A stretch of 64,000 bases of DNA from assembly GCF_042682785.1 (NCBI RefSeq), contig NZ_JBHUIB010000003.1, forward strand, positions 558,001-622,000. The letters are read 5' to 3'. A program made the translations under genes and the position numbers. This DNA is from Thalassotalea_F euphylliae. GTDB lineage: Bacteria > Pseudomonadota > Gammaproteobacteria > Enterobacterales > Alteromonadaceae. This document shows positions 43,737-53,098 of this stretch, in pieces. Numbering within the stretch: the first letter of the stretch is position 1; the number at the start of each line of letters is the position of its first letter. Under the pieces are notes generated by a model. The model was given only the letters and a program-made list of their open reading frames with translations. It was not told where the DNA came from and made no database searches.

Positions 43737-45029
43737 TTACCCGAAATAGATGAATTTCACGACAAATAAAAGCGCTAAAACCAAAACGCTCTTGGAAAGC
43801 TGGTTAAACTTACCTGCGCAAATTCTAACTGCTGCAAAGCTGATGAAGCCAAACGCAATACCATGTGCAATGGAGAAGGTCAGTGGCATCGTTATGCAGA
43901 TAAGCGCGGCGGGTACCGCCTCTAGCAAATCATCCCAATCTATATGAGCAAGGCTAGAAAGCATAAGTACGGCAACAAAGAAAAGGGGCCCTGCAGTTGC
44001 GTAAGCTGGCACCATACCTGCCAACGGTGAAAAGAATAGTGCTAATAAAAACAAGACACCAACCACGACAGCCGTTAGACCCGTGCGACCGCCTACTGAG
44101 ACACCAGAGGCACTTTCGACATAACTTGTGGTAGTAGAAGTGCCCAACATACTGCCTGCTATTGTTGCGCTGCTATCGGCAAGTAGCGCTTTATCTAAGC
44201 GGGGTAATGTACCATCTTTATTCAGTAAGTTACCTTTTTGTGCAACGGCTACTAAGGTACCTGATGTATCAAAGAGATCTACAAAGAGGAACGCGAATAT
44301 AACGCTAATCATACCAACTTCGGTTGCACCTGCTATATCAAGCTGCATAAAGGTCGGGGATGGATCTGGTGGCAAGGATACAATACCTGTATATGCAACA
44401 TCGCCAAGTAAAATACCAAGTCCTGTAATGATAAGTATTGAGTACATGATTGCACCGTTTATACCGCGCGTGCTCATAGCAACAATCAGGAAAAGGCCTA
44501 ATGCCGCTAACAGAGCAGATAGGCTAGTGATATCGCCCATATCTACCAATGTCGCTGGGTTATCAACGACAATCCCTGCACTTTTTAATCCAATAAAGGC
44601 GAGGAACAGCCCAATACCAGCGGCAATACCGTAACGTAAAGACTGTGGGATACTATTGATTATCCATTCTCTAATTTTGAATATGCTCAATACGACAAAT
44701 ACGATACCAGAAATGAAAACGCCACCGAGAGCGACTTGCCATGTATAGCCCATTTCTAACACCACGGTATAGGTGAAGAAAGCGTTCAACCCCATACCAG
44801 GAGCTAGGGCAATAGGGTAGTTGGCATAAAAGCCCATGATGAAACAACCAATTGCGGCTGCTATACACGTAGCAACAAATACAGCGCCCTGATCCATTCC
44901 TGCATCTGCTAGCATGGTTGGATTGACAAAAATTATGTAGGCCATGGTCAAGAAGGTCGTGATACCGGCAATAACTTCCTGACGAACGTTCGTTTGGTGT
45001 TCGCTTAACTTAAAGAGGCGTTCGAGCAT
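43737..45029 (-). CDS. NCS2-family purine (adenine/guanine/hypoxanthine) permease
   Basis: The 430-residue inner-membrane carrier has about twelve to fourteen helices and the AzgA/AdeP-like motifs 'GMGLNAFFTYTVVLEMGYTW', 'DLFDTSGTLVAVAQ' and 'LGTSTTTSYVESASGVSVGG'. The substrate is most likely a purine base taken up with H+. The Tsx-like gene follows at two bases distance. An inverted repeat lies just upstream, between it and ttcA. Confidence 0.92.
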   Translation of the reverse strand: MLERLFKLSEHQTNVRQEVIAGITTFLTMAYIIFVNPTMLADAGMDQGAVFVATCIAAAIGCFIMGFYANYPIALAPGMGLNAFFTYTVVLEMGYTWQVALGGVFISGIVFVVLSIFKIREWIINSIPQSLRYGIAAGIGLFLAFIGLKSAGIVVDNPATLVDMGDITSLSALLAALGLFLIVAMSTRGINGAIMYSILIITGLGILLGDVAYTGIVSLPPDPSPTFMQLDIAGATEVGMISVIFAFLFVDLFDTSGTLVAVAQKGNLLNKDGTLPRLDKALLADSSATIAGSMLGTSTTTSYVESASGVSVGGRTGLTAVVVGVLFLLALFFSPLAGMVPAYATAGPLFFVAVLMLSSLAHIDWDDLLEAVPAALICITMPLTFSIAHGIAFGFISFAAVRICAGKFNQLSKSVLVLALLFVVKFIYFG

Positions 45030-45101
45030 AATAGATTGATTATTTTATTGTTTATTCGCAAGTATAGAATGAATTCGTAATTTTGCGATGGATTTTTGGG
45101 G

Positions 45102-45129
45102 CGTTGATGTGCTCAACTACACATCAACG
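45102..45129. repeat. inverted repeat between ttcA and the purine permease gene
   Basis: CGTTGATGTG (45102-45111) is inverted as CACATCAACG (45120-45129) with an 8-base spacer. It lies 12 bases past the ttcA stop but has no T-run on the minus strand, so it may be a weak ttcA terminator or a site acting on the permease operon. Confidence 0.4.
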
Positions 45130-45140
45130 TGAATGCGAGG

Positions 45141-46034
45141 CTAAACGTTTGATACGTCAATAATCAACGAATCGTCTATGTTTGTAGATGACACTACTTC
45201 TTTCGAAAAGTCGTATTCGTCGCGTGGCGCAGAGCGGTCTATTGGAAGGTTCACAAAATCAAATAAGTTGTTATCTGCTAACTGGCTCGGACTGACATTC
45301 TTAATCGATTTGAAAATGTTTTCTACGCGACCAGGTGATGTCTTATCCCACTCATTTAGCATCGCTTTAATATTTTGGCGTTGTAGATTTTCCTGTGAAC
45401 CGCAGAGGTTGCAAGGAATAATAGGATACTCTCTAACCTCAGCAAATTTAACGAGATCTTCTTCTCGACAATAACTGAGTGGACGAATGACTGTGTTTCG
45501 GCCGTCGTCAGCACGCAGTTTAGGAGGCATTGCCTTCATCTTGGCACCAAAGAACATGTTCAAGAACAGTGTCTCAACGATATCGTCCATGTGATGGCCT
45601 AGGGCAATTTTCGTGGCGCCAATCTCTTCAGCAAATGAGTACAGGGTACCACGACGTAATCTTGAACATAGACCACAAGTTGTTTTACCTTCAGGCACCT
45701 TTTGTTTCACAACCGAATAGGTGTCTTTGTCGATAATGTAGTAAGGAATGTCTAGCGACTCGAAATACTCAGGCAATACATGCTCTGGGAAGCCAGGCTG
45801 TTTCTGGTCGAGATTGACCGCAATCACTTTAAAATCAATAGGCGCAGATTTTTGTAAGCTTAATAACACATCAAGCATTGCAAAAGAGTCTTTGCCACCA
45901 CTAATAGCAGCCATGACGACATCGCCTTGCTCTATCATGTTGTAGTCTGCAATAGCTTTACCTACTTTGCTGCGAAGGCGTTTTTGAAGCTTGTTTACTT
46001 CATAAATAGCTTTTCTGTTGTCTGCGTCTGTCAT
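45141..46034 (-). CDS. ttcA: tRNA 2-thiocytidine biosynthesis protein
   Basis: TtcA adds sulfur to C32 of certain tRNAs, using ATP and an iron-sulfur cluster. ATG 46034 gives 297 residues, starting MTDADNRK; an upstream in-frame TTG is disfavoured. The PP-loop SGGKDS is at 45-50. The conserved cysteines are Cys120 and Cys123 (CGLC) and Cys208 and Cys211 (CNLC), the former two matching cluster-binding residues of E. coli TtcA. It lies downstream of uspE, as in Shewanella and relatives. Confidence 0.95.
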   Translation of the reverse strand: MTDADNRKAIYEVNKLQKRLRSKVGKAIADYNMIEQGDVVMAAISGGKDSFAMLDVLLSLQKSAPIDFKVIAVNLDQKQPGFPEHVLPEYFESLDIPYYIIDKDTYSVVKQKVPEGKTTCGLCSRLRRGTLYSFAEEIGATKIALGHHMDDIVETLFLNMFFGAKMKAMPPKLRADDGRNTVIRPLSYCREEDLVKFAEVREYPIIPCNLCGSQENLQRQNIKAMLNEWDKTSPGRVENIFKSIKNVSPSQLADNNLFDFVNLPIDRSAPRDEYDFSKEVVSSTNIDDSLIIDVSNV

Positions 46035-46094
46035 ACCCAAATAACAACCAAAATAAAGGGGCGCGTATTATAAATGGAACCAGAACTAATGATA

Positions 46095-46130
46095 AGTAAA
46101 AAATAACCAGTGCGATTGCACTGGTTATTT
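46095..46130 (-). terminator. terminator of uspE
   Basis: Perfect 13-bp stem AAATAACCAGTGC/GCACTGGTTATTT (46101-46113 with 46118-46130) with a GATT loop; the minus strand then has a T-run. It lies 34 bases after the uspE stop. Confidence 0.88.
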
Positions 46131-46163
46131 AGGTTGTTCCTTAAAACTTATATGAGGAGATAG

Positions 46164-47093
46164 CTAGCTTTGAAGCGGGGAGATGTAATCTGAAGGTTTA
46201 AGTGCCAATACATCACAGTTTAACCGGTCAATAACGTGTTCAGCCGTATTACCGATAAGTGCTGCAGACAGGCCAGTTCTGCCTATGGTGCCTAAAATAA
46301 CAAGCTCTGCATCTAACTCCTGCGCAACGGCGTCTATAACATCTTCAGGTAAGCCTTCTTTTACGAAGGTACGCGCAGGGTCTATGCCATATTCTTCGGC
46401 GTGTTTAGTCATTGAGTCCTGGTGATGTTTTAGCATGGTGTCATTGTACTGACTTGCGTCGAACTCTGGTATTTCAATGGCAATATTGACTGGAGTACCT
46501 GGAAACGAATTCACCAGATTTACATTGGCATTAATGATATTCGCCAGATTTTTAGCCTCTTCGGTAATGATATTGTTGAGTGATAAATGCTCTTTCTCAT
46601 CACTACCTACATTAACAGCAGCTAGAATGTTGCCGTTTTCAGGCCAAGAGTGATCTTTCACGAGTAGCAGAGGGCAAGGGCATTTACGCAACAAATGCCA
46701 ATCTGTTGGGGTAAAGATCACAGATTTTAATTTGTCATGTTCGTGTGTACCCTTAATAACCACATCAAATTTTTCATTGATAACTTGGTCGATGACGGCC
46801 TCGAAAGGGCGATTGTGCCAAAGCACTTTTATATCAATTACATCAAGATTTACGCCAAGGGCTTTAATTCGCTCTTCAATCCAAACGGTGCGATCATTAA
46901 TAACGGTTTGACGCATAGCTTCTCGCTCATCGCTTGAAAGCATGGTTGTCATTTCGTAGGAAAAATCGAAAATACTAAGAAAGGCCGTAATTTTAGCGCC
47001 AGTTTTACCTGCCAATTCTATTGCGCGACTCAACGCTTTTTGTTCTTCGGTCGTCGGGTCGATTACCACTAATATGTTTTGATAGGTTTCCAT
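46164..47093 (-). CDS. uspE: universal stress protein E
   Basis: The 309-residue protein holds two tandem Usp domains (about residues 4-150 and 155-303), the UspE type. The second domain has the nucleotide-loop-like GTIGRTGLSAALIGNTAEHV. UspE helps cells survive stress and stationary phase. GAGG shortly before the ATG supports the start. Its position beside fnr is the usual arrangement in gammaproteobacteria and fits control by oxygen limitation, though I see no clear FNR site upstream. Confidence 0.93.
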   Translation of the reverse strand: METYQNILVVIDPTTEEQKALSRAIELAGKTGAKITAFLSIFDFSYEMTTMLSSDEREAMRQTVINDRTVWIEERIKALGVNLDVIDIKVLWHNRPFEAVIDQVINEKFDVVIKGTHEHDKLKSVIFTPTDWHLLRKCPCPLLLVKDHSWPENGNILAAVNVGSDEKEHLSLNNIITEEAKNLANIINANVNLVNSFPGTPVNIAIEIPEFDASQYNDTMLKHHQDSMTKHAEEYGIDPARTFVKEGLPEDVIDAVAQELDAELVILGTIGRTGLSAALIGNTAEHVIDRLNCDVLALKPSDYISPLQS

Positions 47094-47225
47094 GTTTACC
47101 TCGCCGTCACTGAGTTACTGGGAATAGTTTGCCTTAAACAAGAGCATAATTTTTTGTTTTAAATCAACTATTCAACACTATGCTTACACAAAGCATAGTA
47201 TGTAAAGCGAGGTAATTAAAGCGTT

Positions 47226-47942
47226 TTAGATCAGAGCTACTTGGTGTAATTTTTCGATATCGTTGATGCGGATAAGCTTGCCTTCCACGGTGATTAAACC
47301 TTCTTTATGAAAGCGATTTAGCAAGCGACTGATAGTCTCTACAGTTAAGCCAATATAGTTGCCAATATCACCACGTGTCATGGTCAAGCGGAATTCAGAT
47401 GGCGACAAGCCTCTTGCCTGATAACGTGAACTCAGCGTCGATAAGAACGTGGCTAGTCGCTGTTCAGCATTTTTGCGATTAAGCAAAGAAAGCATGTCTT
47501 GGTCTGTACGAATCTCATTACTCATTAAACGCAATACTTGGCGTTTAAGTGATGGCATATTATTGGATAGCTCATCAAGCGTGTGATAAGGAATTTCACA
47601 TACCATGGCAGTTTCTAACGCTTTTGCGAAACTTTGGTGCTCACTATTCGCTAATGCATCAAAACCCAGTAAATCACCTGCCAAATGAAAGCCTGTGATT
47701 TGTTCTTCACCGTTAGAGTCGATAGTAAATGTCTTAAATGTGCCAGAGCGAATAGCAAACAAAGAGTGAAGCGCTTCACCATCTTGGAAAATTTGTTCAC
47801 CCTTACGGATAGGACGCTTGCGGTCGATAATGTTATCTAGCTTATCTAATTCTTGGTCATTCAACGAAAACGGCAAGCAAAGTTCACTAATACTGCAATT
47901 TTGACAGTGAATATGGTTATTTGCGGGGCAATGTTGAGCCAT
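47226..47942 (-). CDS. fnr: Fnr/EtrA oxygen-responsive transcriptional regulator
   Basis: Fnr carries an oxygen-labile [4Fe-4S] cluster and activates anaerobic and microaerobic genes. ATG 47942 gives 238 residues. The cluster ligands are Cys13, Cys16, Cys22 and Cys115, with the E. coli spacing (20, 23, 29, 122). The cNMP-like sensor fold, dimer helix and C-terminal helix-turn-helix (GNYIGLTVETISRLLNRFHKEG) are complete, and the Glu and Arg that recognise FNR sites are kept in VETISR. It lies 45 bases after the TauE/SafE-like gene, at the end of the cbb3 cluster it probably controls. Confidence 0.96.
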   Translation of the reverse strand: MAQHCPANNHIHCQNCSISELCLPFSLNDQELDKLDNIIDRKRPIRKGEQIFQDGEALHSLFAIRSGTFKTFTIDSNGEEQITGFHLAGDLLGFDALANSEHQSFAKALETAMVCEIPYHTLDELSNNMPSLKRQVLRLMSNEIRTDQDMLSLLNRKNAEQRLATFLSTLSSRYQARGLSPSEFRLTMTRGDIGNYIGLTVETISRLLNRFHKEGLITVEGKLIRINDIEKLHQVALI

Positions 47943-47986
47943 AGTTATGGTATTCCAAGAGTGTAATGACAACGGAGTCAATGAGA

Positions 47987-48658
47987 TTAAATCATTGATT
48001 GGTAGGCAACAAAGACGCTATAAAAACCGTAGATAATCAAACTTAATGCCATCGATTTTCTAAAAGTCGGCATTTGTAATAAAGATTTGAGGGAAAGTGC
48101 ACCAAAAGACAGCGTTAACATCGCTGGCAACGTCCCAAGTCCGAATGCTGCCATGATAAGTGCTCCTTGTGAGAATGAGCCGCTTGCTAGGGACCAGGTT
48201 AATGTGGAATAGACGAGTCCGCAGGGTAGCCAACCCCAAATCGCGCCAAGCATTAGCGCCTGTTTGGTTGATTTAACGGGGATACAGTGTTTAGCCAAAG
48301 GCTGAATATACTGCCATAAGTTTTTGCCAATGGCCTCTACTCTGGCCAATATCATGAACCATTGACCCAAATATAATCCGAGTAAAATTAGGAAGATGCC
48401 TGAGACTAGCCTTAATATGGTAAGCGGCATTCCTAAGCTTTTTGCGGCAATTGATCCTGTAAAGCCAACAATTGCGCCGAGTAGGCTATAAGATGCTATT
48501 CGGCCAATGTTGTAAAACAGAACCAATGGCCACTTTGTTTGCTGACTTTGTTGTGGGATTGCTGAGAGTAACATACCACTGACGCCACCACACATTGCGA
48601 GACAATGGCCAGCTCCGAGTAACCCAATAACAAAAGCGGAGAACAAATCGAGCGTCAT
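47987..48658 (-). CDS. TauE/SafE-like (DsbD_2) membrane protein, cbb3-associated
   Basis: The 223-residue protein has six hydrophobic helices with the motif GAGHCLAMCGG near residue 15 and a second conserved segment 'GAIWGWLPCGLVYSTL'. The annotation 'sulfite exporter TauE/SafE' is a database default for this fold and probably misleading; relatives with GHCxxMCGG sit after ccoS in many gammaproteobacteria. The Cys-rich helices suggest copper or thiol handling in oxidase assembly (inference). It starts 12 bases after ccoS, and fnr follows. Confidence 0.87.
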   Translation of the reverse strand: MTLDLFSAFVIGLLGAGHCLAMCGGVSGMLLSAIPQQSQQTKWPLVLFYNIGRIASYSLLGAIVGFTGSIAAKSLGMPLTILRLVSGIFLILLGLYLGQWFMILARVEAIGKNLWQYIQPLAKHCIPVKSTKQALMLGAIWGWLPCGLVYSTLTWSLASGSFSQGALIMAAFGLGTLPAMLTLSFGALSLKSLLQMPTFRKSMALSLIIYGFYSVFVAYQSMI

Positions 48659-48669
48659 TACGCAGCGCC

Positions 48670-48894
48670 TTAACTTGGCGTATCCTCCGATTTGTCTTCA
48701 CGTTTTACTGTAGCAGCGTCTTTACTTTGGTCTTCAGTATTTGCTTTTTCTTTTTTTTCCTCGTCAAAAAGAATACTTAAACCTTGTTTTTCTAGGTCGT
48801 TAAACTGCTCTGTTTTTACGGCCCAAAAAAACAAATAAATACCTAGAATTGTGAGTAATATAGCAATAGGTATTAAAACGTAAATTACACTCAT
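48670..48894 (-). CDS. ccoS: cbb3-type cytochrome oxidase assembly protein CcoS
   Basis: CcoS is needed for cofactor insertion into cbb3 oxidase. ATG 48894 begins the typical MSVIYVLIPIAILLTILGIY single-helix protein, 74 residues, with the conserved FFWAVKTEQFNDLEKQG. The C-terminal third is charged and variable. An upstream in-frame extension is the ccoI 3' end read in another frame and is not used. The start overlaps the ccoI stop (ATGA). Confidence 0.94.
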   Translation of the reverse strand: MSVIYVLIPIAILLTILGIYLFFWAVKTEQFNDLEKQGLSILFDEEKKEKANTEDQSKDAATVKREDKSEDTPS

Positions 48895-51284
48895 TTTTTC
48901 AAAAGCCTTAGTGAATTCGTGATGACGAGAATTGAACTTGTCGACATGCCTATAACCGCCATGTAGGGCGTAACAAAACCACATACAGCCAATGGCAACA
49001 CAATAGCATTATAGCCAAATGCCCAGCCATAATTTTCCCATACAATTCTACGAGTTTTCTTGGCGACCCGTTGAAGTGTTCCAATAGAGGACAACTTATT
49101 GTTAAGCAATATTACGTCAGCGCCACTTTTAGCGACATCAGTTCCACTGCCCATAGCGATAGAAACATGAGCGGCGCTAAATACAGGGGTGTCATTCACA
49201 CCATCGCCGACCATAGCGACAGTATGTGTTTGCTGCAGCTGTTTGACATGAGACATCTTGTCATGCGCTGTTAAGCTCGAATATGCACCGTCCAGAGCAA
49301 GTGCTTCATTAACGGTACGGCAGCCACTTTCTCCATCTCCCGATAGCATTATTGCTTTTATGTTTTGGCGTTGGAGTGAAGACACAACTGACTGCGCGTC
49401 ATCTCTAACCTTATCGGACAAGTACAACGCAGCAGTAAGTTTATTGTCAATCAATACCACTATTTGTGCATCCGCAGCGGTATGGTTAGTATCGTTTAAC
49501 AACCAACTCGCTTTACCAAGTTTTACTGGCACATTGTTGACCTTGCCTTCGATACCTAAGCCTGGGTGCACTTCTACATCGGTAGCGACATAAGAGAAGT
49601 CTCGATGTGTCGCAAATGCCTTTGCCAAAGGATGCTGTGAATGTGCTTCAAGAGCTGAGACCATTGCCAGTAGCTCTTGCTCGGAAGTTGGCTTGTCGTT
49701 TGGTTCGTCCAAACGCTTAATATTACTGATTGTGAATTCGCCCATGGTTAATGTGCCAGTTTTATCGAAAGCGAACACGTCAACTTCGGGGACTGTTTCC
49801 ATCACATGGCCAGACTTTATCATGATGCCGTCACGGTTTAATCGCGTCGTGCCGCAGGTAAGGGCAGTTGGTGTAGCAAGAGATAACGCACACGGACATG
49901 TAGCGACTAACACCGATAGTGTGATCCAAAACGCTTCTTCTGGCATGTGTTGCTGCCAGTAAATTGCAGTACCTATCGCGGTGACCAGAATAATTGCGAC
50001 AAAGTATTGTGCAATTTTGTCAGAAAGCTGGGCGATTTTGGGTTTATGATTTTGCGAAGATTCACTCAGGCGAATAAGTTGGCTTAAAAAGGTTTCACCA
50101 CCTGGCTGAGTGACACGAGCGACAATATTTCCATCGCCATTTACTGTGCCTGCTAATATTGCATCACCTACCTTTTTGGCTACTGGTCGTTGTTCACCAG
50201 AGAGCATTGCTTCGTTAAAGTGACTCTTTCCACTTTCAATCGTGCAGTCAGCAGGCACTGTTTCACCTGGCTTTATCATGACTTGTTCGCCTATTGTCAG
50301 CGATTTTGCTGTAACGAATTGTTCGATGCCATCAACAAGCTTTGTCGCTGTCATAGGCATTAATTTGAGCAGGTTAGCTGACACTTGCGCAGCGCGAGAA
50401 CGTGCTCTGAATTCCAAAAATTTACCGATAAGTAACAAGAAAGTGAACATTGAAACTGATTCAAAATACACCTCACCTTGCTGACTTATTGTTGCCCAAG
50501 CACTGGCGAAAAACGCCAACAAAATAGCAATGGATACGGGCACGTCCATGGATAGCCGCTTGGATTTGATGGCATTGATGGCGCCGACATAAAAGGGAAA
50601 AGCACCATAGAAAATTATAGGTGTGGTAAGTACAAGGCTGGTATAGCGTAAGTAGACCATGTTGTGGTCAGCCATACCTGAAAATGCGCCAAAGTATAGC
50701 CCTATTGCGATCATCATGACTTGCATCATTAAAATGCCAGAAACACCTAATCGTTTGATGAAAGTTTTGCTTTGTGAAATATTCAGCTGTTCTGCATCAC
50801 TCGCTTTAAATGGCAGTGCATGATAGCCAAGCCTTTCTATATGCTCTATAAGTTGACTGAGCTTTACTGTACTGTTTTGCCATTTTAAGTTAGCACGCTG
50901 TGTGGTTGCGTTAACACTGATGTCACTCACACCATCAACTTCTGATAACTTCATTTCAATCAACCAGGCACAGGCTGCGCATGAAATACCGTCAACTGTT
51001 AATATGGTTTCCCGACTACTCCCATCTTGATGGGTAAACTCGTGTTGTAAGTTGTCGTCGTCGAGCAATTTATTTTTTTGTAATTGCTCAGGAACCAGTT
51101 CGGTGCCTTTAGGGGCATTTTCTGTCCGGAATTTGTAGTAGTCGGTTAGCTTATTATCAACAATAGTTTGCGCGACTGCTTGGCAGCCGACGCAACACAT
51201 GTCTTGCGCTTTACCGTCAATAGTAACTTGAAGCGAGATGCCTTTAGGGATTGGCTCGCCACAGTGAAAACATGGCGATTGCAT
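48891..51284 (-). CDS. ccoI: copper-transporting P1B-type ATPase for cbb3 assembly (CcoI/FixI)
   Basis: CcoI moves copper to the periplasmic side for the CuB centre of cbb3 oxidase. The 797-residue protein has an N-terminal Cys-rich metal-binding domain (Cys5, Cys8, Cys30, Cys31, Cys34), an HMA domain (CAAC, Cys102 and Cys105), eight membrane helices, the ion-binding CPC (Cys463-Pro-Cys465), the phosphorylation site DKTGT (Asp507) and GDGVNDTP. All catalytic motifs are complete. It overlaps ccoH by one base and ccoS by four. Confidence 0.95.
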   Translation of the reverse strand: MQSPCFHCGEPIPKGISLQVTIDGKAQDMCCVGCQAVAQTIVDNKLTDYYKFRTENAPKGTELVPEQLQKNKLLDDDNLQHEFTHQDGSSRETILTVDGISCAACAWLIEMKLSEVDGVSDISVNATTQRANLKWQNSTVKLSQLIEHIERLGYHALPFKASDAEQLNISQSKTFIKRLGVSGILMMQVMMIAIGLYFGAFSGMADHNMVYLRYTSLVLTTPIIFYGAFPFYVGAINAIKSKRLSMDVPVSIAILLAFFASAWATISQQGEVYFESVSMFTFLLLIGKFLEFRARSRAAQVSANLLKLMPMTATKLVDGIEQFVTAKSLTIGEQVMIKPGETVPADCTIESGKSHFNEAMLSGEQRPVAKKVGDAILAGTVNGDGNIVARVTQPGGETFLSQLIRLSESSQNHKPKIAQLSDKIAQYFVAIILVTAIGTAIYWQQHMPEEAFWITLSVLVATCPCALSLATPTALTCGTTRLNRDGIMIKSGHVMETVPEVDVFAFDKTGTLTMGEFTISNIKRLDEPNDKPTSEQELLAMVSALEAHSQHPLAKAFATHRDFSYVATDVEVHPGLGIEGKVNNVPVKLGKASWLLNDTNHTAADAQIVVLIDNKLTAALYLSDKVRDDAQSVVSSLQRQNIKAIMLSGDGESGCRTVNEALALDGAYSSLTAHDKMSHVKQLQQTHTVAMVGDGVNDTPVFSAAHVSIAMGSGTDVAKSGADVILLNNKLSSIGTLQRVAKKTRRIVWENYGWAFGYNAIVLPLAVCGFVTPYMAVIGMSTSSILVITNSLRLLKK

Positions 51285-51778
51285 TATTGTGCTTCAGCAG
51301 GGTTTGGAATTAACTCAATAAAATCAGATTGTGGCAATGCAATGGTAGATTGCACTTTCCACGTATTTTCAAATGAAGTGATAGTCACTTGCCATTTACC
51401 ACTGACGTCATGGTCAAAAGTGTGACGAAAATTACCACTGCCATCAGGTGTCAGTGCTAAATAAAAATCTCGTTCTTTTAGGGTAGGGTGATAAAAGTTA
51501 GCGTTTAGCAAAGGAAACGTTTTTTCAATGCCCATCGGTTTAATAATTAGCTCGCTATTTTTGAGCTTGAGACCGAACTTCATCCCCAATTTTTGCGCTT
51601 CTTTCACTTTGGATACTTCAAGGTTAATTGACTTACCTTTTTTATAGTAATCACCAACGACCAAGTCATCTGGGTTGGTATTGGCAATAATAAATGTCGT
51701 AATACCAGCTACTACTGCAGAGAAAGGTAGGAAAAAAACGAGCCAAGCCCACGGCTCTTTGTACCAAGGTGTTTTCAT
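51284..51778 (-). CDS. ccoH: FixH/CcoH family protein
   Basis: This 164-residue single-helix protein (about residues 12-34) has a periplasmic beta domain typical of FixH (YYKKGKSINLEVSKVKEAQ; WQVTITSFENTWKVQSTI). It stabilises the cbb3 complex during assembly. Its stop overlaps the ccoI ATG by one base. ccoG, often found before ccoH, is absent from the window. Confidence 0.88.
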   Translation of the reverse strand: MKTPWYKEPWAWLVFFLPFSAVVAGITTFIIANTNPDDLVVGDYYKKGKSINLEVSKVKEAQKLGMKFGLKLKNSELIIKPMGIEKTFPLLNANFYHPTLKERDFYLALTPDGSGNFRHTFDHDVSGKWQVTITSFENTWKVQSTIALPQSDFIELIPNPAEAQ

Positions 51779-51870
51779 TGAAATATGCTTTACAAAAATT
51801 TTGGCGCTATTGTACCGTTTTTATTATTTCCCCACCAATATTTAATCGCATAATTAAGATCTGAATCAAT

Positions 51871-51907
51871 AAAAAAACGCCTTGCTAAATACTTAACAAG
51901 GCGTTTT
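51871..51907 (-). terminator. terminator between ccoNOQP and ccoHIS
   Basis: AAAACGCCTTG (51874-51884) pairs with CAAGGCGTTTT (51897-51907); on the minus strand it ends in a run of seven T residues, 23 bases beyond the ccoP stop. It suggests separate or reduced expression of the assembly genes. Confidence 0.88.
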
Positions 51908-51929
51908 AAAAGAGTAGGTTAGTAGCTTA

Positions 51930-52925
51930 TTATTTTGCTTGCGATAAGCTGTATACGTAAGCACTAATTACGTGAATTTTATCTTCACCTAAAATATCTA
52001 ACCATGCTGGCATCACACCGGCTCTGCCGTTACGAATGGTTTCTTCTACAGCTTTTTGAGAACCGCCGTACAACCAGATATTGTCGTCTAAGCGCGGAGC
52101 GCCTAGAGCAGCCATGCCCATTGCATCACTGCCTTCGCCATTTGCACCGTGACACGCAGCACACATCGCAAATTTAGGTTCAGCACGTTTCGCCGCTTCT
52201 ACATCTACTTCGCGACCGCTCAAGCTAAGCACGTATGCAGCCATATCTTTAACACCTTGCTCACCACCCAATGCTGACGACCATGCCATCATGCCTTGTG
52301 CTTTGCGACCATAGTATAAACTATGTTTAATGTCAGCAGGTTCACCGCCGTACAACCAATCGTTGTCTGCTAGGTTAGGGAAGCCTGTAGTACCACGAGC
52401 ATCAGAGCCATGACATTGTGCACAGTTTTGCAAGAATAGGCGTTGACCAATCTTACGTGCATTGATGGCTTCATCGTCTGTAGCTAGGGCAAGGTCCTTG
52501 ATGTCTCTTGTTGCAAGCTTTTCAAAGATAGGGCCGTACTTTTCGTTTGCCGATTGCACTTCACGGTCATATTGATTCAATACGCCTGAGCCATCTTCAA
52601 GGTTAGCAGCTGTTTTCGCTTTAGACTCTTCGATACTTAAGATGCCTTGGTTAGAACTCTGCCAGCCGAAAAGACCTTGCCAGTTACCTAAACCAGGGTA
52701 GAACAATAAGTAGCCGAAGCCCCAAATAATCGTAATAAGGAAGAATGTAGACCACCATTTTGGGAGTGGGTTGTTTAACTCTTCGATACCATCGAACTCG
52801 TGACCCATAGATTCGCCTTCAGGGACACCTGCGAAGTTCTTTAAACACCAACGTAATAGTAGGTAGCAGCCTACTAACGTACCAAGTGTTAGAACTGAAA
52901 TCCAAATACTCCAGAAGCTAGACAT
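51930..52925 (-). CDS. ccoP: cbb3-type cytochrome oxidase subunit III (dihaem cytochrome c)
   Basis: CcoP passes electrons from cytochrome c to CcoN. The 331-residue protein has two N-terminal membrane helices (about 6-27 and 58-76) and two periplasmic c-type haem domains with Cys168-AQ-Cys171-His172 and Cys255-AA-Cys258-His259. The axial Met ligands lie in 'GMMAWSS' and 'GVMPAWLD'. Its start overlaps the ccoQ stop by 8 bases. Confidence 0.96.
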   Translation of the reverse strand: MSSFWSIWISVLTLGTLVGCYLLLRWCLKNFAGVPEGESMGHEFDGIEELNNPLPKWWSTFFLITIIWGFGYLLFYPGLGNWQGLFGWQSSNQGILSIEESKAKTAANLEDGSGVLNQYDREVQSANEKYGPIFEKLATRDIKDLALATDDEAINARKIGQRLFLQNCAQCHGSDARGTTGFPNLADNDWLYGGEPADIKHSLYYGRKAQGMMAWSSALGGEQGVKDMAAYVLSLSGREVDVEAAKRAEPKFAMCAACHGANGEGSDAMGMAALGAPRLDDNIWLYGGSQKAVEETIRNGRAGVMPAWLDILGEDKIHVISAYVYSLSQAK

Positions 52926-53097
52926 TATTATTAGTCTCCTGTTTGTTTACTTTATCATCGCGGTCTTCTTCGAAAATAGAATTTGCAGCTTCGTCAAACG
53001 ACGACTTGCGCTTCTTACTGTAGGACCAAACCACAATGATGAAAAAAAGTGCCATTATTAGGAGGGCGATTAGCCCTCTAAATGTACCGTAGTCCAT
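52918..53097 (-). CDS. ccoQ: cbb3-type cytochrome oxidase subunit CcoQ
   Basis: A 59-residue ORF on the minus strand runs from ATG 53097 to TAG at 52918, between ccoO and ccoP. The product has one membrane helix (GLIALLIMALFFIIVVWSY) followed by a charged tail (KKRKSSFDEAANSIFEED), the hallmark of CcoQ. It overlaps ccoP by 8 bases and starts 1 base after the ccoO stop. CcoQ stabilises the CcoP association with the complex. Confidence 0.93.
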   Translation of the reverse strand: MDYGTFRGLIALLIMALFFIIVVWSYSKKRKSSFDEAANSIFEEDRDDKVNKQETNNNV

Positions 53098-53098
53098 A

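Noticed and set aside
44128..44634. 168-codon plus-strand frame inside the NCS2 permease gene
   Set aside because: Antisense shadow of the permease; the low-complexity translation has no recognisable family and the opposite strand is a complete, well-conserved carrier.
47987..48658. Sulfite exporter as the function of the TauE/SafE-like protein
   Set aside because: That label comes from the fold family; the position after ccoS and the GHCxxMCGG motif argue for a role in oxidase assembly, though this is not proven.
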